5,605 nucleotides of DNA, from the NCBI GenBank assembly GCA_019233415.1, contig JAFAMK010000344.1:1-5605 (forward strand), read 5' to 3'. This document shows positions 1 to 5,605 of this stretch, in pieces; within the stretch, counting starts at the first letter, position 1, and each line of letters opens with the position of its first letter. The DNA comes from Vulcanimicrobiota bacterium (GTDB lineage Bacteria; Vulcanimicrobiota; Vulcanimicrobiia; Vulcanimicrobiales; Vulcanimicrobiaceae). Under the pieces are notes generated by a model. It did not search any database and was not told the origin of the DNA. It was given only the letters and a program-made list of their open reading frames with translations. Position numbers and translations under genes: made by a program.

Positions 1-1397
1 CGCGAGGGCGAAATCCATTTTCCGCCGCTGCTCTTGAACAGCTCCTTCTTGCGGTCGGTGATCACGAGGTGGCCGTGCGCGTCGATCATCCCGATGTCGC
101 CGGTGCAGAACCAGCCGTCGTCGGTGAAGGGTTGTTCTTCCCGCGGAACATTGTAGTAGCCGAGCATGATCATCGGCCCCTTGGCCTGGATCTCGCCGTC
201 CTCGGCGATGCGTATCTCGACGTCGTGCACCGGTGTGCCGACGGTGCCGAGCACATTGTCGTCGGGCCGGTTCACGGTGAGTACCGGCGCGGTCTCGGTC
301 AGCCCGTAGCCTTCGAGAACCTTCAGCCCCATCGCGGCGAGGGTCAGCGCGGTGTCGCGGTGCAGCGGCGCGCTTCCGCTCACGAAGTATTCGAGCCGGT
401 CGAGCCCGAGCGTCGCGCGGATCTTGCTCAGCACGAGCCGCTTTGCGAGCGCGTGCTGCAGGCGCAGTCCCGGCGTGACGCCGCCGTCGCGGATCGCGCG
501 CTCGTACTCGGTGCCGACGCGCAGCGCCCAGGGGACGAGCTTCGCCTTCAGCCCGCCGCCCGCGCGCGCGGTTCCGATGATCCCGGCGATCATGCGTTCG
601 AAGATGCGCGGGACGAAGGCCGCGTACGACGGCCGGATCGCCCGCAGGTCTTCGAGCAGGTGCTCGGGCGTGCTGACGTAGTGGATCAGCCGGTTGTAGA
701 GATAGCCCAGGGAGTCCGTGTGCTCGTAGATGTGCGCGAACGGCAGCACCGAGAACGCGATCTGTCCTTCGTGATGACCGCTCTCGCTCGCGTCGAACGC
801 GCTGTGGACGTCGGCGACGAGGTTGCGGTGCGAGAGCATCACGCCCTTCGGCTGACCGGTCGTCCCCGAGGTGTAGATCAGCACCGCGAGGTCGTCGGGC
901 GCGATCCCGTCGTGATAGCTGCGCAGCAGCACCGCGTCGTCCGCCTGCGCTTCGCCCGACCGGACGAACGCCTCGAACCCGTCGGCCGACTCGTCGCGGA
1001 AGCCGACGACCGGCGGCGCGCCGGGGAGCGTGCGCACGTGCGCCGCGACCTTCGCGTCGTCCACGAAGACCAGCTTCGCCGCGCTGTCGGCGAAGATGAA
1101 GCCGAGCTGGTCGTCGGCGGTCGTCGAGAAGATCGGGACGACGACGCAGCCGGCGTAGAGGATGCCGAAGTCGGCGACGAGCCAGTCGACCTGGTTGTTG
1201 GCCAGGATCGCGATCCGGTCACCCCGCCCGATCCCGCGCGCCCGCAGGGCGTGGGCGACGGCGGCCGCCCGCCGGTGGACCTCGGCGGAGCCGAGCGCCC
1301 GCGTCCGGCCGTCCACCCGCTCGGCGAGGGCGATCGACCGGGGCGGCTGGAGGTACTCTGCGATGAAGACCGGGAGCGTGGCGGACGGGATCGTCAT
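1..1397 (-). CDS. Long-chain acyl-CoA synthetase (AMP-forming), 3' end cut by window edge
   Basis: Activates free fatty acids to acyl-CoA with ATP through an acyl-adenylate, the entry step to beta-oxidation. The reverse complement from the ATG at 1397 stays open for 465 codons to the window edge. Motifs of the ANL adenylating superfamily appear in order: the phosphate-binding loop YTSGTTGQPKG (residues 175-185), LPFAHIYEH (218-226, the ACSL/FadD15-type equivalent of LPLxHxxER), GYGLTETAP (363-371), the TGD aspartate (432-434), and DRKKELFKSSGGKWISP (448-464). The C-terminal lid with the late catalytic lysine lies off the window. Family members are usually about 600 residues, so roughly 130 are missing. 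The start is supported by GAGGGT (complement of 1408-1413), 10 bases upstream, and by the N-terminus aligning naturally with the family. The gene is divergent from the PadR regulator and beta-oxidation genes, which fits a shared fatty-acid regulon. Chain-length preference and paralogue (FadD number) cannot be assigned from sequence alone. Confidence 0.95.
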   Translation of the reverse strand, partial: MTIPSATLPVFIAEYLQPPRSIALAERVDGRTRALGSAEVHRRAAAVAHALRARGIGRGDRIAILANNQVDWLVADFGILYAGCVVVPIFSTTADDQLGFIFADSAAKLVFVDDAKVAAHVRTLPGAPPVVGFRDESADGFEAFVRSGEAQADDAVLLRSYHDGIAPDDLAVLIYTSGTTGQPKGVMLSHRNLVADVHSAFDASESGHHEGQIAFSVLPFAHIYEHTDSLGYLYNRLIHYVSTPEHLLEDLRAIRPSYAAFVPRIFERMIAGIIGTARAGGGLKAKLVPWALRVGTEYERAIRDGGVTPGLRLQHALAKRLVLSKIRATLGLDRLEYFVSGSAPLHRDTALTLAAMGLKVLEGYGLTETAPVLTVNRPDDNVLGTVGTPVHDVEIRIAEDGEIQAKGPMIMLGYYNVPREEQPFTDDGWFCTGDIGMIDAHGHLVITDRKKELFKSSGGKWISPS

Positions 1398-1423
1398 TCC
1401 GGCTGAGACCCTCGCTGGACGTC

Positions 1424-1449
1424 TTGACGGCTTAGCTTTAACCTATTAT
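1424..1449 (+). promoter_or_regulatory. Weak candidate promoter for the PadR-led operon
   Basis: TTGACG (1424-1429) matches the -35 consensus at 5 of 6 bases. TATTAT (1444-1449) matches the -10 consensus at 5 of 6, but the spacer is only 14 bases, shorter than the usual 16-18. A 17-base spacer would use TATCTA, a poor -10. With TATTAT, transcription would start at about 1456, almost on the ATG at 1459, giving a leaderless or nearly leaderless message. The true -10 is uncertain. Confidence 0.3.
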
Positions 1450-1474
1450 CTATAACATATGGCAGAGCGGTCAA
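1445..1474 (-). promoter_or_regulatory. Candidate sigma70-like promoter for the acyl-CoA synthetase
   Basis: Read on the minus strand, TTGACC (1474-1469, 5 of 6 to the -35 consensus) is followed after 18 bases by GATAAT (1450-1445, 5 of 6 to the -10 consensus). This predicts transcription starting near 1438 and an untranslated leader of about 40 bases carrying a GAGGGT ribosome-binding site (1413-1408) before the ATG at 1397. The -35 box lies within the first codons of the divergent PadR gene. The call rests on box matches and spacing only. Confidence 0.5.
1446..1455. promoter_or_regulatory. Short A+T-rich dyad, possible regulator operator
   Basis: TTATCTATAA is an inverted repeat with 4-base arms and a 2-base centre. 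It sits between the divergent genes and overlaps the -10 boxes of both candidate promoters. Its position suits an operator for the adjacent PadR protein. However, the arms are short, A+T-rich dyads arise readily by chance, and the ATGT-N8-ACAT arrangement known for some PadR proteins is not present. This is a position-based suggestion only. Confidence 0.2.
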
Positions 1475-1929
1475 GGGCGGCTGCCCTCGCATCCTCGGAT
1501 GCGGCGGCGAGCCCCGGCGTACCCGCCGCGGCGGGGGCCGACCCCGCGGAGTTCCCCCGGGAACTCTGGGGCGACCGCGTATTCACGGGGGAGGTCAAGA
1601 CGAAGACCGTCTTCCCCGCTCTGGTCCTGCAGATGCTGCACGCCCAGCCCGACAGCGGGTACGGTCTGATGCAGCGGATCGCCACCTTGGGCGGCATCTT
1701 CCCGGTCAATCCGAATACGATCTACCCGCTCCTGCGCCGGCTCGAAGAACGCGGCTTCATCCGCGGCGAGCTCGACGCGTCGACGAAGCGCGGCACCACC
1801 CTCTACCGGATCACCGACGCCGGTGAAGAGCGGCTCGAGCGCATCAAGGCCAACTTCAAGCCCTACCTCACCAACCTCATCGCGGCGCTGCAGCGGCTCC
1901 GCCGCGACCTGTACGGAGAGACGTCATGA
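1459..1929 (+). CDS. PadR-family transcriptional regulator
   Basis: A 156-residue cytoplasmic DNA-binding protein. Residues about 50-128 form the PadR winged helix: VLQMLHAQPDSGYGLMQRI (56-74, first helices with the conserved GYGL), NPNTIYPLLRRLEERGFI (84-101, recognition helix and start of the wing), then KRGTTLYRITDAGEERLERI (110-129, wing strand and following helix). A short C-terminal helix (130-151) probably makes the dimer contact, as in the short PadR subfamily. Residues 1-45 are an Ala/Pro-rich, probably disordered extension not typical of the family. No Shine-Dalgarno sequence precedes the ATG at 1459. The next in-frame ATG (at about residue 59) falls inside the domain, so 1459 is the best start. 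The gene's stop overlaps the start of the acyl-CoA dehydrogenase gene. PadR proteins are usually repressors responding to small ligands. An acyl-CoA or fatty-acid ligand is inferred from context only. Confidence 0.9.
   Translation: MAERSRAAALASSDAAASPGVPAAAGADPAEFPRELWGDRVFTGEVKTKTVFPALVLQMLHAQPDSGYGLMQRIATLGGIFPVNPNTIYPLLRRLEERGFIRGELDASTKRGTTLYRITDAGEERLERIKANFKPYLTNLIAALQRLRRDLYGETS
1915..1929 (+). promoter_or_regulatory. Ribosome-binding site and ATGA start/stop overlap coupling PadR to acyl-CoA dehydrogenase
   Basis: GGAGAG at 1915-1920 lies 5 bases before the ATG at 1926-1928, which overlaps the regulator's TGA at 1927-1929. The good Shine-Dalgarno match fixes the dehydrogenase start. 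The 4-base overlap indicates one transcript and probable translational coupling, which would keep regulator and enzyme synthesis linked. Confidence 0.8.
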
Positions 1930-3746
1930 GCACCTACCGCGCGCCGTTGCGCGACATGCAGTTCGTCCTGCGCGAACTGGCCGGTGCCGAGGAGATCGCG
2001 AAGCTCCCCGGCTACGAGGACACGATCGACGTCCTCGACGCGATCCTCGACGAAGCGTCGACGTTCGCGACCGAGGTTCTGGACCCGCTGAACCAGTCGG
2101 GCGACAAGGAAGGCTGCACCTGGAACGACGGCGTCGTAACGACGCCCAAGGGCTTCAAAGAAGCCTACAAGTCGTTCGCGAAGGCCGGCTGGATCGGTCT
2201 GCCGGTTCCCGCCGAGTTCGGCGGGCAAGGGCTGCCGCAGCTCCTGCTCGGGCCGACGCTCGAGATGTGGAACGCGTCGAACATCGGCTTCGCCAACGGC
2301 CCGCTGCTCAACCAGGGCGCGATCGAGGCGATCGAGCAGTTCGGCAGCGAGGCGCAGAAGCACACCTTCATCCCGAAGCTCGTCAGCGGCGAGTGGACCG
2401 GGACGATGTGCCTGACCGAGCCGCAGGCCGGCTCCGACCTCGCGCAGGTTCGCACGCAGGCGGTACCCGACGGCGACCACTACCGCATCAAGGGCCAGAA
2501 GATCTTCATCACGTTCGGCGAGCACGACATGGCGCCGAACATCATCCACCTCGTCCTCGCGCGGCTCCCCGGCGCGCCCGAAGGGACGAAGGGCATTTCG
2601 ATGTTCATCGTCCCCAAGGTGCTCGTGAACGCGGACGGCTCGCTCGGCGAGCGCAACGACGTCAAGTGCGCCGGGATCGAGCACAAGATGGGGATCAACG
2701 CGAACCCCACCTGCACGCTCAACTACGGTGAGAGCGGCCAGGGGGCGATCGGGTACCTCGTCGGCGAGGCGAACCGCGGCCTCGAGTACATGTTCGTGAT
2801 GATGAACGCCGCGCGCTTCAGCGTCGGCGTGCAGGGGCTCGCGATCGCCGACCGCGCCTACCAGCACGCGGTCGAGTACGCGAAGGAACGCATCCAGTTC
2901 CGCGACGCCGCCTCGCGCGATCCGAAGCCGGTCGCGATCATCAAGCACCCCGACGTGCGCCGCATGCTGCTGTGGTGCAAGTCCAACATCGAGGCGATGC
3001 GCGCGCTCGCGTACGTCACGGCGGCCTCGCTCGACTACGCGCTCAAGGCCGAGGACGAGGCGGTTCGCAAGGAGCACAAGGCGTTCGTCGAGCTGATGAT
3101 CCCGGTCGTCAAGGGCTGGCTCACCGAGCGCGCGATCGACGTCTGCTCGACCGCGCTGCAGGTGTTCGGCGGGATGGGCTACATCGAAGAGACCGGCATC
3201 GCGCAGCAGTACCGCGACGTGCGCATCACGACGATCTACGAGGGCACGACCGGCATCCAGGCGCTCGACTTGATCGGCCGCAAGCTCGTGCGCGACATGG
3301 GCGCGAGCGCGACCAAGGTCCTCAAGCAGATCGGCGCGACCGCGAAGGAACTCGGCGCGTCGGAGAACGCCGACGTGAAGGCGCTCGCGCAGCCGCTCGG
3401 CGACGCGACGAAGGCGCTCGCCGACACCGCGCAGTGGATCGGGATGAATGCGATGGGCGACCTGAACAAGGCGTTCGCGAACTCCGTGCCGTTCCTCAAC
3501 TTCTTCGGAATCGTCGCGGGCGGCTGGCAGCTCTTCCGCGGCGCGAAGGTCGCCGCCGAGAAGCTGGCGGCCGGCGAGACCGATCCGTTCTACACCGCGA
3601 AGATCCAGACCGCGACGTTCTACGCGCACAACGTGCTCTCGCAGGCCGCGTGGCTGCAGAAGCAGATCACCGAAGGTTCGGGCGACGTGATGGCGGGCGC
3701 GGAAGAGATGTTCGAAGTCGAGCGCCGCGCCCTCGTGACCGCCTAG
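1926..3746 (+). CDS. Acyl-CoA dehydrogenase, long form with C-terminal extension
   Basis: FAD-dependent enzyme that oxidises acyl-CoA to trans-2-enoyl-CoA, passing electrons to electron-transfer flavoprotein: the first oxidative step of beta-oxidation. At 606 residues it is longer than the usual ~380-residue family and matches the FadE5/DmdC-like group of about 600. An N-terminal helical segment (about 1-35) precedes the alpha-helical N domain (about 36-155). The beta domain opens with MCLTEPQAGSDLAQVRT (161-177) and includes GQKIFIT (190-196). The C-terminal four-helix domain (about 284-455) contains FGGMGYIEETGIAQQYRD (414-431) and IYEGTTGIQALDL (437-449). E439 in that motif aligns with the catalytic base of DmdC. 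Residues about 470-606 form the extra helical domain typical of this group. The gene is coupled to the PadR gene upstream and lies 25 bases before the hydratase/dehydrogenase gene. Substrate length is not readable: DmdC-type activity on methylthiopropionyl-CoA is possible, but a fatty acyl-CoA substrate fits the neighbours better. Confidence 0.95.
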   Translation: MSTYRAPLRDMQFVLRELAGAEEIAKLPGYEDTIDVLDAILDEASTFATEVLDPLNQSGDKEGCTWNDGVVTTPKGFKEAYKSFAKAGWIGLPVPAEFGGQGLPQLLLGPTLEMWNASNIGFANGPLLNQGAIEAIEQFGSEAQKHTFIPKLVSGEWTGTMCLTEPQAGSDLAQVRTQAVPDGDHYRIKGQKIFITFGEHDMAPNIIHLVLARLPGAPEGTKGISMFIVPKVLVNADGSLGERNDVKCAGIEHKMGINANPTCTLNYGESGQGAIGYLVGEANRGLEYMFVMMNAARFSVGVQGLAIADRAYQHAVEYAKERIQFRDAASRDPKPVAIIKHPDVRRMLLWCKSNIEAMRALAYVTAASLDYALKAEDEAVRKEHKAFVELMIPVVKGWLTERAIDVCSTALQVFGGMGYIEETGIAQQYRDVRITTIYEGTTGIQALDLIGRKLVRDMGASATKVLKQIGATAKELGASENADVKALAQPLGDATKALADTAQWIGMNAMGDLNKAFANSVPFLNFFGIVAGGWQLFRGAKVAAEKLAAGETDPFYTAKIQTATFYAHNVLSQAAWLQKQITEGSGDVMAGAEEMFEVERRALVTA

Positions 3747-3771
3747 CCGCAGACCGCACACAGAAAGCAAC

Positions 3772-5605
3772 ATGAGCAACTACATCCAGGTGACGGATGC
3801 CGGAAACGGCGTCCGCGTCCTGACCCTGAACAATCCGCCGGTGAACGCGCTCTCGTTTGCGCTCTGCGGCGAGCTGGTGCCGCTCGTGGAGACGGCCGGT
3901 GCCGACGACACCGTCACGACGGTGATCTTCACTGGCGCGAACGGGCTTTTCAGTGGCGGCGCAGACGTGAACGACTTCACGACCGAACCGACGCCCGAGA
4001 CGAAGACGATCCGCGACGTGATCGCCGCGGTCGAGCGCAGCGGAAAGACATTTGTTGCGGCGATCGACGGGAACGCGCTCGGCGGCGGACTCGAACTGTC
4101 GCTGGCGTGCGACTACCGCGTCGCGACGGCGCGCTCGCGCGTCGGCTTGCCTGAGATCAAGCTCGGCCTCCTGCCGGGCGCCGGTGGAACGCAGCGGCTG
4201 CCGCGCCTGATCGGTGCGAACGACGCGCTGCAGATGATGCTCAAGGGCGAGAACGTCAAAGCACCCGACGCGAAAGCCAAAGGCATCTTGGACGACGTCG
4301 TCGATGGCGATCCTTCGACAAGCTCAGGACAGGCTGTGGTCGAGGCCGCGAAGGCGTACGCCGGCAAGCCGAGGCGCCGCATCTCCGCGAAGACCGCGGA
4401 GCTGGGCGTGGCGAACCTCGGCCTCTTCGCGACGCCGTTCGTCGTCGCGCAAGCGCACATGATGGTTCCGCCCGAAGAGAACGGCGGGTTCGCCGCGCAC
4501 AAGCTGATCGACGCCGTCCAGGCTGCGATCGAATTGCCGTTCGACCGCGGGATCGCGCGCGAAGCGCGGCTGTTCGACGAGCTGGTCCGCTCGAAGCCGT
4601 CGCTCGCGCTGCGCCACGTCTTCTTCTCGGAGCGCGAGCTGGCGAAGGTTCCGGGGCTGCCGAAGACCGATCCGCTCCCGATCAAAACCGCGGCCGTCAT
4701 CGGCGCGGGGACGATGGGGACCGGCATCGCGATCACGTTCGCCGAGGCCGGCATTCCGGTGACCGTCGTCGAGACGAAGGACGAGGCGGTCGAGAAAGCC
4801 CGCGAGATGGTCTTCGGGATGTTCAAGTACCAGGTCGACAAGGGTCGCTTAAGCCAAGAGGACGCGTGGAAGCGCGCCAACTCGATCACGTTCGAAGAGA
4901 CCTACGACGGTCTCGGTGACGTCGACGTCGTCGTCGAGGCGGTCTTCGAGTCGATGGACGTGAAGAAGCAAGTCTTCGCGAAGCTCGACGCGCTGACGAA
5001 GCCCGCGTGCATCCTGGCGTCGAACACCTCGACGCTCGACATCGACGAGATCGCGTCGTCGACGAAGCGCCCCGACAAGGTGCTCGGGCTGCACTTCTTC
5101 GCGCCGGCGAACATCATGAAGCTGCTCGAGGTCGTGCGCGGCAAGGCCACGTCGCCGGAGACGCTGACCACCGGGCTCGCGCTCGGGAAGACGCTGCGCA
5201 AGGTCGCCGTCGTCTCGGGGAACGCGTTCGGCTTCATCGGCAACCGGATGCTGTTCGAGTACGAACGGCAAGCCGTCGAGCTGGCGGAAGAGGGCGTCAG
5301 CCCGGCGCGCATCGACGACGTGATGAAGAACAAATTCGGGTTCGCGATGGGTCCGTTCGCGGTCGCCGATTTGTCCGGGCTGGACGTCTACCACTTCATC
5401 TCGCAGTCGCAGGGCGGTCAGCCGCTCGGGCGCATCCCGATCATCGCGAAGCTCGTCGAGCAAGGGCGTCTCGGCCAGAAGAGCGGCGCGGGCTTCTTCA
5501 AGTACGACAAGGCGGTCGGCAAAGGGCGTCAGGCGATCCCCGACCCCGATGTCGAGCAGTTGATCGCGCAGCTCGCGAGGGACGCCGGGATCCCGCAGAA
5601 CCCCG
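3772..5605 (+). CDS. Bifunctional enoyl-CoA hydratase / 3-hydroxyacyl-CoA dehydrogenase (FadB/FadJ, MFP type), 3' end cut by window edge
   Basis: Hydrates trans-2-enoyl-CoA, then oxidises the L-3-hydroxyacyl-CoA with NAD+, the second and third steps of beta-oxidation. 611 codons are present; family members run about 690-730. The crotonase domain (about 1-190) shows SGGAD (61-65, oxyanion hole), GNALGGGLELSLACDYR (100-116) and LPEIKLGLLPGAGGTQRLPR (126-145). E108 and E128 match the catalytic glutamates of E. coli FadB (119 and 139, same spacing). After a linker, the NAD-binding fold begins at VIGAGTMGTGIA (309-320), with E334 placed to bind the NAD ribose. SNTSTL (417-422) and HFFAPANIMKLLEVV (441-455) follow; H441 and E453 match the FadB pair 450/462. 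FGFIGNRM (486-493) opens the C-terminal dehydrogenase domain, which runs through KSGAGFFKY (570-578); the second C-terminal repeat is cut. No strong Shine-Dalgarno is seen (AGAAAG at 3762-3767). The start follows the dehydrogenase stop by 25 bases, so it is probably co-transcribed. A repeat-derived PSTSSGQ lies at residues 181-187. Confidence 0.95.
   Translation, partial: MSNYIQVTDAGNGVRVLTLNNPPVNALSFALCGELVPLVETAGADDTVTTVIFTGANGLFSGGADVNDFTTEPTPETKTIRDVIAAVERSGKTFVAAIDGNALGGGLELSLACDYRVATARSRVGLPEIKLGLLPGAGGTQRLPRLIGANDALQMMLKGENVKAPDAKAKGILDDVVDGDPSTSSGQAVVEAAKAYAGKPRRRISAKTAELGVANLGLFATPFVVAQAHMMVPPEENGGFAAHKLIDAVQAAIELPFDRGIAREARLFDELVRSKPSLALRHVFFSERELAKVPGLPKTDPLPIKTAAVIGAGTMGTGIAITFAEAGIPVTVVETKDEAVEKAREMVFGMFKYQVDKGRLSQEDAWKRANSITFEETYDGLGDVDVVVEAVFESMDVKKQVFAKLDALTKPACILASNTSTLDIDEIASSTKRPDKVLGLHFFAPANIMKLLEVVRGKATSPETLTTGLALGKTLRKVAVVSGNAFGFIGNRMLFEYERQAVELAEEGVSPARIDDVMKNKFGFAMGPFAVADLSGLDVYHFISQSQGGQPLGRIPIIAKLVEQGRLGQKSGAGFFKYDKAVGKGRQAIPDPDVEQLIAQLARDAGIPQNP
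4312..4334. repeat. Short dispersed repeat element inserted in frame (PSTSSGQ-encoding)
   Basis: The bases begin CCTTCGACAAGCTCAGGAC and end AGGC. I recognise this as a short repeat that recurs in many unrelated bacterial genomes, where it leaves PSTSSGQ in proteins in one frame and CPELVEG in the opposite orientation. The complementary strand here does read CPELVEG. In the bifunctional gene it encodes P181-Q187, between VVDGD and AVVEAAKAYA, where relatives have a short loop before a helix. Codons across it (CCT, ACA, TCA, GGA, GCT) depart from the G/C-ending use around them. CTTCGAC (4313-4319) can pair with GTCGAGG (4339-4345) as a 7-pair stem with one G-U. Only one copy lies in this window, so the repeat status rests on recall of the motif rather than on a second copy seen here. 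Confidence 0.7.

Noticed and set aside
69..1406. A 445-codon plus-strand open frame covering the synthetase gene.
   Set aside because: The composition is that of a shadow frame (Arg, Asp, Val, Glu rich, no motif), while the minus strand encodes an unmistakable acyl-CoA synthetase over the same bases.
1437..1459. Near direct repeat TTTAACCTA / TATAACATA, 14 bases apart.
   Set aside because: It matches 7 of 9 in an A+T-rich tract, and the spacing does not match a DNA turn. Chance is a sufficient explanation.
1456..1461. CATATG palindrome at the PadR start codon.
   Set aside because: Six bases including the ATG itself, with no extended arms. It is too short to call an operator.
3747..3771. Possible terminator between the acyl-CoA dehydrogenase and bifunctional genes.
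   Set aside because: The 25 bases contain no stem followed by a T run, so read-through in one operon is more likely.
1823..3775. Plus-strand frames at 1823-2731 and 2972-3775 that overlap the dehydrogenase gene.
   Set aside because: Both are frame-shifted readings of the dehydrogenase sequence, very rich in Arg and Ala, without homology that I can recognise.
1863..3779. A 638-codon open frame on the minus strand, antiparallel to the acyl-CoA dehydrogenase gene.
   Set aside because: Its product is Arg/Asp/Leu/Val-rich with no recognisable domain, which is the usual by-product of G+C-rich codon usage on the opposite strand. The plus-strand product has a full set of family motifs.
4290..4350. 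A frameshift or pseudogene at the repeat insertion.
   Set aside because: The frame and family alignment resume directly after PSTSSGQ (AVVEAAKAYA), and all later catalytic residues are intact, so the gene reads as functional.
4113..5463. Minus-strand open frames of 258 and 204 codons opposite the bifunctional enzyme.
   Set aside because: They show no motif. The strand opposite encodes catalytic residues at family spacing throughout.

Overview
The window comes from a high-G+C bacterium. Third codon positions in every real gene are dominated by G and C, and the only A+T-rich stretch is the short divergent intergenic region near 1433-1460. The sequence alone does not identify a phylum. The genes are bacterial fatty-acid catabolism genes of a kind found in soil and environmental lineages.

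Layout: (1) 1-1397, minus strand, is the N-terminal 465 codons of a long-chain acyl-CoA synthetase (FadD15/ACSL type), cut by the left window edge. (2) 1398-1458 is a 61-base divergent intergenic region. It holds a good sigma70-like promoter reading left into the synthetase and a weaker candidate reading right, and the two overlap. (3) 1459-1929, plus strand, is a PadR-family transcriptional regulator that appears to have no leader or only a very short one. (4) 1926-3746 is a 606-residue acyl-CoA dehydrogenase whose start codon overlaps the regulator's stop codon (ATGA). (5) 3772-5605 is a fused enoyl-CoA hydratase / 3-hydroxyacyl-CoA dehydrogenase (FadB/FadJ, MFP type), cut by the right window edge.

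Together these encode fatty-acid activation (acyl-CoA ligase), the first oxidation (acyl-CoA dehydrogenase), and hydration plus the second oxidation (bifunctional enzyme). They are arranged around a PadR regulator, which is well placed to control both arms and itself. A thiolase would complete the cycle but lies outside the window if it is present.

The most unusual signal is a short repeat-like element, CCTTCGACAAGCTCAGGAC plus a few bases, at 4312-4334. It lies in frame inside the hydratase domain and adds the peptide PSTSSGQ. I found no mobile element with a transposase, no CRISPR array, no RNA gene and no clearly new multi-gene system. Apart from that insertion and the compact control region, this is an ordinary beta-oxidation locus.
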